A DNA stretch of 64,000 nt from Heracleum sosnowskyi. Its lineage: Eukaryota > Streptophyta > Magnoliopsida > Apiales > Apiaceae. Numbering within the stretch: the stretch's first letter is position 1; each line of letters starts with the position of its first letter. The position numbers and the translations under genes are program-made. Positions 55,389-64,000 of the stretch are shown here, piece after piece. Where the stretch lies: positions 10,255,044 to 10,319,043 of the forward strand of contig CM061243.1 of NCBI GenBank assembly GCA_030848705.1, read 5' to 3'. The notes beneath the pieces were generated by a model. It saw only the letters and a program-made list of their open reading frames with translations. It made no database searches and had not been told where the DNA came from.

Positions 55389-57560
55389 ATCAGTTGTTTG
55401 TCGTATAATTACTTCATATTTACTTTATTCCATGTTTTCTTGCGTGATTTCTACCCTGTTTCAGTTTTGTATTTGGTATTTGCTAAATCAAATATCCATG
55501 TTTTTGTTGTTGGAACATACGATATATAGGACTGCGTTTTATGATATAAATTAAAGAGTTCGAAAAGAAGATTAACCTTAATCGCTACGGCGCAAGCGAT
55601 TCAATTCCATGTCTTCTACTTAATTTCTTGATTCCCTTTGAGCGAAGTGTGGACTTCGATCTCCCAAAGTTTCCTCTCCTCAAAACCTCGAAATTCCAAA
55701 ACTCTAGCTGCGTGCGGCTGACCCTAGGTCTCAATTTAGATTTTTATTATGTAACCAGCTTTAAGGAGAACGAGAATATATATAGGTTTCAGTAGGGATC
55801 ATGGACAATTAGGTCGCAATGTCATTAAATATTAATTCAATTCACTAAAGAATCAATATTTGCACTACCGTTCCTAATACCGCAATTTTTTTTATTATTT
55901 AATTCGGCTCCTATATTATTTGCTTATTAAATTCCTCACGTTTAAGATATCGCATGTCCATTAATTAAATTAATCACTGACAATTAATTTAATTAATATC
56001 TTATTTATTCTTGATCATCCACTCAACCTTATAATTATGTAAGAAATTAATCTATCTGCAGTGTTTCACATAATTATCTTTATGAGCTTTCAAGAGGACA
56101 TCATCAACCCGAATATTATCAGGACATGGATTCCTTCTGTTATTAATATCTCACTCTGCCTGCAATGTCATTGCTCAACACATAATATTATAATTAATAA
56201 TTAATTACATCTTATATGAATCAAAGCATGTGCATTGCATACAGGTGTCAATCACTACATCCGGATTAAGAACCTAAACAATAATAATATCATAGAATCT
56301 TAGTTCTTCTTAACTGTCAGAATAGAAGAACAATTCTAATATTTTGATCTTGTTCAATATACACAAAGTATACAAGTATTATTCAATAGTCAAGATAAAC
56401 TATTCTCGAATAATACTTCATTTGTTCCAGTGATTTATCTAATACCACTTAGACTGTGAACCTTTATTATATTATATACAGACTGATAATCTAATATTTT
56501 ATTATGTTATCCCATTTGATACTAGATTATCCATAATATATAATAAACAGACAATGTAATAATAATATGCAATCAAGATTTTCAATAAAATGAACAATGT
56601 TATATACTTCAAACTAATAGTTAAGTATAAAACCCAATACTTGCTACCCGTCGATGTTTATGGGGTGACTTCCAAATGTTGAAAATTATGGTATTCGCTA
56701 TCATGAATTCATGATGAAGAAAGATATATATACTTACTCATTAGAGCTTAACTTAACTGTTCTATGCTTTGTGCACTTGAACTGCTCTGTGATCCAATTA
56801 CCTGGATACACCATCTGGACTGACTCCAGAGTTAAAAAAATTTACCTAGAACATAGACAGATTGACATCTAACCAACTCATATACATGCCCATATAGATT
56901 GTTATTATTATTTAATATTTATTCTATACATCTCTTCTTGCAACAACCTCATGATCCAACTTTTTATTATTCGAATAGAGTCGAACTGCACTAACAAATT
57001 TTAGGGGTTTGGACATTGTCCGAAGACCCTTCTCATAAAATAATTTGACAAATAATCAGCTGTCAAGTTAAATGTCATAATGGTATTGCAACAATGTTGA
57101 TGACTATCCATTGTTCTATTATGTGTTTGGTGTTGATCTTTGAATCTAAAGCTACAGAGAAATATTAATCATTGGCCTCTGGTGGTTTTTGTGTTGTTAA
57201 CTGCGTAATCTTTAGATATTGTGCAAACTTTTCGAATATACTGATGCATCTAATCACCGAACAAGAAAAGGTTTGTGAAATATGTTCTCTCTGTTTTTGG
57301 TTGATCACAATTCGCTCTCCAATTGTCCTGATGGCCGTGTTGATAGCACAATCAGGTAACTTGGCATTGAAAACTGGTGAATCAACCTAGTTACTAGCCT
57401 GCGTGAATCAGTAACATGATCGTTCCATGGAGTTTTGAATACATCTATTATATATCTTATACTGCAACAAGCACTTTGTGAACCATTTTATTCAACACTT
57501 GAAATTACATAACTGCCCCTCCAAAGTCAAATGTTATAAAAATGTAAGAAAATTTTGATC
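55389..57560. other. Interval without a recognised gene
   Basis: Less AT-rich than its surroundings near 55560-55800 and 56640-57450. The open frame 57172-57390 has no family signature. A decayed retroelement LTR or dead gene is possible but I cannot show either. Confidence 0.35.
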
Positions 57561-57562
57561 TT

Positions 57563-57643
57563 GATGGGAATCGAACCTAAGACACTTCAATACTAATTAC
57601 TAAGAATTTCAAGTCACCAATTTAACCATTGAGCTACTTGGGC
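57563..57643 (-). repeat. tRNA-related sequence (SINE or tRNA pseudogene)
   Basis: The minus strand contains a Pol III A-box-like TAGCTCAATGGTTAAATTGG and, about 30 bp on, the B box GGTTCGATTCCC. The 3' acceptor strand does not pair with the 5' GCCCAAG, so this is not a working tRNA. Confidence 0.5.
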
Positions 57644-58384
57644 TTTTTTGTTGTGGTATAGAACCCATTAGTGTGGTAATATCTTTCACAAATATTATTT
57701 TACACTTTAGTTTTTATTCAAGATTCTTTCATGATAATTTCATTTGTCTGATTATTGATAAAAGTGGTTATTGGTATAAAGTATATCCAATAGACTCGTA
57801 TCTCTTTAATTAAATTTAATTATGTTTCTTCCTTTGTATTCACAATTTCAAGACAAAGTACAAATGCATTTTTAGTCAAATAATATCACTTTTTAGTCCG
57901 AGCATCCAATAATATAAAATAATACAAAATAATAATCATTTTGTCTCAACTATATTCATACATATCAGATAATATAAGTAATAATATAAGCACCTCTATA
58001 GTTGTTACCCTGAATAGAGATACGTAATCCGGATTCAGGTCGGATTTTTCGATAACCGATAGGGCCGGGCTTTTTTAAATCGAGACAAATTTTCTCTAAA
58101 ATATTTATACATGTAGATAGGGTCGGGTCACACTACAAGAAATTTGATATTTACCTACAAATAATTTACCTACCAATATATATTGGTAGCTAAAAAAGAT
58201 TTTTACCTACTAATAATTATTTGTAAAAGGGATTGGTAGATAAATGATAACATCTAATTTCAGAGACTACATCATTATTAACAAAGACGTGGGTAATAGA
58301 GTTGTACGTGCTTTATGTACTGGAGGGAAATATTTGGCACCTAAAAATTCTCAAATCACGATATGTTCGAAAGTTTCTATCTTA

Positions 58385-58747
58385 GGCTCTGTTTGGGATT
58401 GCTGTTAAAAATTGCTGTGCTGTTGAAAAAAGTGCTGTTAAAATAAGTGCTGTTATGAAAATCAGATAACTGTTTGGTAATATTTTTGATATGTGCATGT
58501 TTTGGTGTATAATATAAAAAATTAATGTTTTTGTTGAGTTTTGATGTTGAAACCAGTAGCTGCTTCCCGCAAAAGCTGAAAACCAGCTTTTTTCAAAAGC
58601 AGGGGGGACCTGCTTTCTCTAAAAGCAGCTTTTGAGCCAAAAGCGCTTTTCAGAAAAGCAGCTTTTAAATTTTACCAAACACTTTTTTAGCTGCTTTTCA
58701 GAAAAAAGCTGCTGTTGCTGTCTGCAACAGCAATGCCAAACGGACCC
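58385..58747. mobile_element. Tourist-like MITE (PIF/Harbinger)
   Basis: Ends GGCTCTGTTTGGGATTGCTG and, reversed, GGGTCCGTTTGGCATTGCTG, flanked by TTA at 58382-58384 and 58748-58750. The 363-bp interior is made of AAAAGCAGCTTTT-type palindromic words. Confidence 0.82.
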
Positions 58748-59099
58748 TTAATTATTGATTAAACATGCTGACATGTCAAATAACAAATAACAACCCATTT
58801 ATTGACTTGCAATTGTTCAGAGTCACGGCCTCACGGGTGTTGTATCATAATACTTCTTCTTTATTTATCTTTATACTGTACATATTAACGTTAAGTAGTC
58901 GGCCATACGAATTAAAAATAAAATTAGTAAAATTGAAATGACTAATTTTTGATACATTTAATAATTATTATTATTATTATTAATTGGCTAACATGTTGTT
59001 GGAAATTTTTATACATGGATGAATTTTATATGTAAATAAACTTATTAAAATTGTTTTTACTATATATAAATAAATGTTGGCAAATATGAAATTTTTATA

Positions 59100-59367
59100 C
59101 TCCATCCGTTCCATAAAATCTGGTGTTTTAAAAAATTTCAAAGTCAAACTATTTTAACTTCGAACAATGATTAATAAATTTTGTTAGACACAAAAATTAT
59201 GACACAAAAATTATGAAAAATATATTATTAAAAAGTATATTTGATTTTATATCATATTTAATTTTTAAATTTACAAAATGATAAACTAATAATATATAAT
59301 ATGTGATCAAACTTGAATAGGTTTGACTTTTAGAAATTGTATAGCGCCACTTATTTAGGAAAGGAGG
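59100..59367. mobile_element. Stowaway-like MITE (Tc1/mariner)
   Basis: CTCCATCCGTTCCATAAAAT at the left, with CCTCCTTTCC when the right end is reversed; TA flanks at 59098-59099 and 59368-59369. Size is 268 bp. Confidence 0.75.
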
Positions 59368-59559
59368 TACTATAATTTTACGTGTATGTTGATTGCTGAC
59401 ATGTCAAATTAATACTTATAAATTTCTAAACTAATTTTTTATTCAAATAGATTGCCACCCGGGCCGTTACCCGTGCCACAATAACTGTTCATGTCATTAA
59501 TGGGCTACAAATTACTAGCAGATATTTAATATAAAATTATAAATGAGAAGTAACACTCC

Positions 59560-59681
59560 AAGCCAATGGTTGGCTGAATGGCGCTAATCGTCGAATGAAG
59601 GAGAACTTTACTTGTGTTCGATTCCTTGTTGGCGCATTCTCTCAATCTTAATTTTAACGTGAAGGAAGTTTTTTTTTTTTT
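59560..59681 (+). repeat. tRNA-derived SINE
   Basis: A-box-like TGGTTGGCTGAATGGCGC and B-box-like GTGTTCGATTCC lie about 35 bp apart. GCCAA and TTGGC could form part of an acceptor stem. The unit ends in a run of T, as some plant SINEs do. Confidence 0.6.
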
Positions 59682-60180
59682 AATTTAACAAGGAATATAA
59701 ATTCAATTTACATGCCACTTGAATGAAAATGATATGGAGCATAAATAGAATTGCAGAATAAGGATGCGCATTATATAATGCATAATATGAGTACTCCTTT
59801 ATAACGAATATTTTTGATTATTTTATTTTGAAAGGATATAAAAGATGACATAATTGCACAAAATATTAATTTCACGTGTTATAATTTAGTGTGCAAATGT
59901 TAACAATTATATTTTTATTTATTTATTAAAATTTTATATAAATACTACAATTATACTTAGGAATATTTTGAATAATGTACTAGCAAAAGTAATGTTCGAA
60001 TATTAATATCACTTACTTGATAATTTTTCAAATACAACTAAAAATAAATTATGCTAATCAAAATATATGCATTTTACTTGGATCAAATTGTACCATATAA
60101 AAGATTACACATACCACATTAGTTGTATAAATGTTAATTATATTTTATTTTTTTATAATTTTAGTTATAATCTATATTTT

Positions 60181-60415
60181 ACTGCCCCCGTCTCATTTAA
60201 TTGTTAATATTTGGGAGAGAGTGCTCGACACGTATTTTAAGGTGTATATAAAGTATAGTTCATTTATTATTTTAATTTTTTTCTTCTAAATAATATTTAA
60301 TGTTTAAACTTCAAAAAGAAAAAAAATTTAAAAATAAGTTATAGAGTTATACTTTATATACCCCTTAAAATACGTGTCTGGACCCTCTATCTCACATGTT
60401 AACAATTTTATCTAA
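60181..60415. mobile_element. Inverted-repeat (MITE-like) element
   Basis: The left arm TTTAATTGTTAATATTTGGG ... CACGTATTTTAAGGTGTATA is mirrored at 60346-60410 (reversed TAAAATTGTTAACATGTGAG ... CACGTATTTTAAGGGGTATA). The arms are about 64 bp. Confidence 0.65.
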
Positions 60416-60697
60416 TTTAATTTAAAATTATACTTTATCTCATTATACTTTAAAGTTATAGAGTTATACTTTATCTAATTTTTAATTTAAAATTATCAAA
60501 TAGGCTGTATTTTTGGATCAGTTGTTGTTAATAATGATTTAAGAATTATAATTTTTATTGAAAATACTTATTCAAAAAAATGATTTTTTCAAATTTATTG
60601 ATTTTTTTCCTTTACGTTTTGTAAATTTATGTCATTTAACAATATTAAGATTTCTTGTGTTTTTAAATTACATTGATAGATTTGTGCAATTTGGAAA

Positions 60698-61643
60698 TCA
60701 ATATATATAAAGGAGGATACTCGGGAGGCGAGGTGGCGTCTCTACAATCGTCTCAATCTATTTTTCTAATTTTCTAATTTAATTTTCTAGAGGTTTACAA
60801 TTTTAAATACTAATAAATAAAAAAAATATTTTTTTAGCATATTAGAAGTAGAATAGATGTCTGAAGTTATAAAGGAGAAGAGTTCAAATTTATAGAGAGG
60901 ACATAAAAATAAAGTTCTATTTGAAGTAAAGTAGATGTTCGAATTTATAAAATAGAATAATTCGAATTTATAGATAAACCATAGAATTAGAAATTCTATT
61001 GAAAGTCGAATAGATGTTCGAATGTATAGAGGAGAAGAGTTCGAATTTATAAAAAATACATACAATTAAAAGTTTTATTAGAAGTAAAATAGGTTTCTGT
61101 AGATATAATTAAAAGTTCTATTCGAAGTAGAAGTGTGCGAATTTATAAAGGAGAAGAGTTCTAAGTCTAGGAAAAACATATAGTTAAAAGTTATATTGGA
61201 AGTAAAATATGATTGTGAATTTATATAAGTGTTTTTTCAACGAAAAAATGATTCATTAGAAAAGAGTATGTTAACATAAAAATTAATATATAAGACAAAT
61301 ATATATTCAATATATTAAATTTGGGATTTTGATCTTAAAAAAGAAAGCGTGTTTCATTGGAGAACAGGTACTATGGAGAAACGAGTAATTTTTGTAATTT
61401 AATTGATAGATGTATTTTTTATAATGAGAAAGCGACTCATTAGAAAAAGGAGTATGTTAACATGAAAATTAATATATAACACAAGTATTCAATACATTAA
61501 ATTTGAGATATTGATTTTAAAAAGAAAAGGCGTTTCACGGGAGGACGGCTGATTAGAAAGGACCGAGTAATTTTTGTAATTTAATTGATGGAGTTTTAAA
61601 AAAAAATTATGACGTCGCCGCGAAATGCAGCTTTTTCAACTAG
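60698..61643 (+). mobile_element. Helitron type B
   Basis: Starts TCAATATATATAAAGGAGGA, preceded by A, and ends CGCCGCGAAATGCAGC then TTTTTCAACTAG before T. It holds two successive copies of the family 3' domain (GACCGAGTAATTTTTGTAAT and a variant at about 61380), showing internal duplication. Confidence 0.8.
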
Positions 61644-63234
61644 TTATTATAATAAAATTGAAAAAAGAAAATAATTTTCATTTTATTCCTTAATCGTTTG
61701 TTAGGCGCTTAATGAAAATTTTTCAATCTCCCGGTTAAATTTTCCAAAATTTTCAATTTAGCGGTATATGAGTAGATAAGGTGAAATTAGTGTGTTCACC
61801 GCTTGCTTTTATACAGTTTTGTTCGACAGTTATGTTATGTGTGCCCGATCCAAACAATTAGCAATCATACATTCATGTACCTATTTGACCCTCATCTTCA
61901 ACCCTCATCTTCAAAATTAGAATTTCGGATTTCATTTCTCAACCGTGTACCAATTTCAGTTCTTGCCCTAATTTACATCACAAGGAGTCTGAAGAATCCG
62001 TGAATCCAGTACCTTTTGATTTTTGAAGAATTACCATTTTATTTAATCTTTTATGGCTAATTGCTCTCTCTCTCTCTCTCTCTCATACATAATACGGTAG
62101 GTTTTCTCTATTTCAGGGTATTGGATTTGAAAGATATTATGCATCCTCAACCCGGCATTCCTTCATATCAAGAGAAGAATTAGAGTATCAATAGAGTAAT
62201 TCTCTCTCTCTCTCTCTCTCTCAAAACTCCAAAATTTATTCTAAATAATTGTGTTGGTTTGTGGGTTTTTAATTAAATCTTGTAGATTGTATGAATAATG
62301 AACTAGTTGAGTTTTAGTCAATACTTTATCTTGTTGGTAGATGGTTAATTTTTTATCAGAATAAGTGTATGATTAGGTGGATATGATTAGTTTGTGTATT
62401 TGTATGGCACATAAAATTAAGCACTTGTTCTGTGCTAGCTCGGCTTGTGTCAGTTGTTGTAAAAGCCATACAGATGATCGATTTACAGCTTATGAACTTG
62501 TTAGCATATAATACCCTATGTGCCTTGTCAAATATAGTATCATTTGTTTAGGCACAGAATTGATAAAAATCTGCATGATTAGATACGTCTGTAGTGAGGC
62601 AAATGCTTGTGCACGTATACTGAGAATGTTAGGAAAGTACTGATCGAAGTTGAATTTGTAGAGTACATCTACATTTTTATAGATATTGAATTAATATTTA
62701 TTAGTTTCTCGCTTTCAAAAATATCCTTTCATACTTTTTGTGAACTAGCAAATGGTTCGTAAATGAATACTGAGTTTATGTGTCTGTTTTATCATATGAA
62801 ACGTTACCTTGTCTGGTTCAAATCAATGTCAAGTGTCTAGTCACATGTTAAAAAACTCTGTTTGGAAACTCTACAATCTTTTAGTGGAGTAACCTGGGAT
62901 GTTAAGAAGTGATGGTTAAATCGTTTTGATATGTGATCATATAGTTTCTTTGGCCTTAACCACTGCTGCTCTGTTTTTCATTTCATTAAATATGGAACTG
63001 AGGAAGGCATATTGGTCTCCAAACCTGCTTTGACCAGTTAAATATCCAGTGGAAAGACAATAAGAATGTCCAACAGGAACTTGTATTGGTATCAAACTGT
63101 ATTATCTGTTTTAGACTCATTGAATGACTGTAGTATCTTTTTTAGAAGAAATCACATATTTCAATCTGCATACTCCTGCATAATCTATTTAAGCTTTTAA
63201 TTTTTTTTTTGCATTAATTACCTATGTAAACAGT
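61644..63234. other. Interior of second CACTA element without clear exons
   Basis: Contains two (CT)n tracts (62064-62084 and 62201-62222), common in plant 5' leaders. I cannot define exons with confidence. Confidence 0.35.
62064..62222 (+). repeat. Two CT microsatellites
   Basis: (CT)n of 21 and 22 bp at 62064-62084 and 62201-62222, separated by unique sequence. Confidence 0.9.
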
Positions 63235-63427
63235 ACTTGGGCGTCATTCAGTTTACCTGCGAGGATGGGGACGATCTAGTTGCACAGCCAACAATAAAAC
63301 TGATGATACTACTATCAAGTCTAATCAACCGAGTTATCAAGAGTTAGCTCAGCAACTCAATGAAGCCAGTAATCGTCTTGATGAAGTTATTAGCATGCTA
63401 CGTCAAAACAATCTTATGCCACAATAG
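63235..63427 (+). CDS. Possible terminal exon of a CACTA-encoded protein
   Basis: After a pyrimidine-rich tract and an AG at about 63234, an open frame reads RHSVYLRGWGRSS, then a coiled-coil-like segment (YQELAQQLNEASNRLDEVIS) and ends LRQNNLMPQ at TAG 63425-63427. A YxRGxGR motif followed by a coiled coil is reminiscent of the C-terminus of plant En/Spm-type transposon proteins (from memory of the family, not a search). No upstream exons were defined, so it may be a gene fragment. Confidence 0.4.
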
Positions 63428-63674
63428 AATACATCTCCAACAAATGAAGATTTTGATGCAAATTTAGATGATTTAGAATGATGTATTTTAAGTTTTTTTT
63501 TAATTATTGTTGAAAATTTAAATTCTCTGTAATTCATTCGACACTTCCATTTTCTAGGCTATTTTATATAAAATAACAATTATGTAATTTTTGAATTGTT
63601 TCTATAATTTAAAAAATTTATTTACGAGAAAATATATGGGTATCATTATATAATAAAATTGTTACCAATATAAA

Positions 63675-63945
63675 ATTGCCACATGTCAATTATGTAGGGC
63701 TTGACTTGGCACCTTTTGGAGGTGCCACATGTCATAATTTGAGATGAGCCACTTGGCACAACATAAAAGCTCCAAGTGGTGCGATAATAGGGCACCACAT
63801 GGCACCTTGATGAGACACCACGTGTCACAATTACAAGACACCACATGGCACGTTCATGATGCCACATATGCATGCCAGTAGATGACACGTCGCCATACCA
63901 CGTAAGCTACACGTGTAATGATGCCCACATAAGCTAGTGACATGT
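63675..63945. repeat. Dense array of CCACATG/CACGTG-type words in both orientations
   Basis: At least ten variants of a roughly 13-bp motif (GCCACATGTCA, GGCACCACATGGCACC, CACCACGTGTCAC, CCAAGTGG) occur in about 270 bp on both strands. This layout is typical of transposase-binding subterminal repeats of CACTA elements. Confidence 0.7.
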
Positions 63946-64000
63946 CCTCTGATGAGTAATTATAATTGTGGGGTCCACATATTATATTACCTACCAATAT

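Larger units (their letters stand above)
58131..64000. mobile_element. Second CACTA element, right end beyond window
   Basis: CACTACAAGAAA at 58131 is the standard plant CACTA terminus. The adjacent subterminal word TTACCTACCAATAT recurs at the right window edge (63986-64000), and a dense subterminal-type motif array lies at 63675-63945, so the other terminus should be just outside. A possible terminal exon is at 63235-63427. MITEs, a SINE and a Helitron have inserted within. Confidence 0.6.

Noticed and set aside
57172..57390. 72-codon frame as a small gene
   Set aside because: No domain, no homologue recognised, surrounding frames broken; not enough support.
57563..57643. A functional tRNA gene
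   Set aside because: A and B boxes are present but the acceptor stem does not pair and the anticodon region is irregular.

Overview
This is nuclear DNA of a flowering plant, most likely a eudicot. It is strongly AT-rich and almost entirely transposon-derived. It carries plant-type Helitrons, LTR retrotransposons, a TRIM, CACTA, hAT, Stowaway and Tourist elements, a LINE 3' end, an F-box pseudogene, plant cold-shock-domain/zinc-knuckle genes, a captured plastid ndhF fragment and an endogenous caulimovirus copy. Only two host genes look intact at the reading-frame level. Both encode cold shock domain proteins with C-terminal CCHC zinc knuckles (30760-31416 and 54482-55267).

Layout. 1-6229: a young non-autonomous LTR retrotransposon cut by the left window edge, with only gag-like debris inside. 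7358-9364: two adjacent Helitrons. 9483-12511: an F-box pseudogene split by a TRIM (10475-11669, carrying a duplicated plastid ndhF piece) and by a hAT-like element (11841-12455). 13546-30222: a minus-strand Helitron that holds a LINE 3' fragment, an 11-kb non-autonomous CACTA element (15972-27031, TSD TTA) and further Helitrons; the CACTA element holds a Helitron complex, which holds a hAT element, which holds another Helitron piece. 30243-31447: the first cold-shock gene with its promoter. 31788-33644: a head-to-tail run of Helitrons. 33885-42454: a Helitron interrupted by a second Helitron, itself interrupted by a decayed Ty3/gypsy gag-protease element (34377-41165, TSD AATCA). 42455-42648: an inverted copy of the first cold-shock gene's upstream region. 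43482-45684: a 2.2-kb foldback. 47389-54171: a permuted endogenous caulimovirus copy with aphid-factor-like, VAP, capsid, polymerase and transactivator ORFs, lacking the movement-protein gene, with several reading frames broken. 54482-55267: the second cold-shock gene, downstream of the viral promoter region. 58131 to the right edge: the start and body of a second CACTA element, with nested MITEs, a SINE and a Helitron, a possible terminal exon, and a subterminal repeat array.

The window shows no host pathway or operon. Its interest is structural: insertions dated by nesting and target-site duplications, captured organelle and host sequence, an old virus copy, and decay of cysteine codons in both the virus capsid ORF and the neighbouring host gene. 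All family assignments come from reading the sequence; no database search was run.
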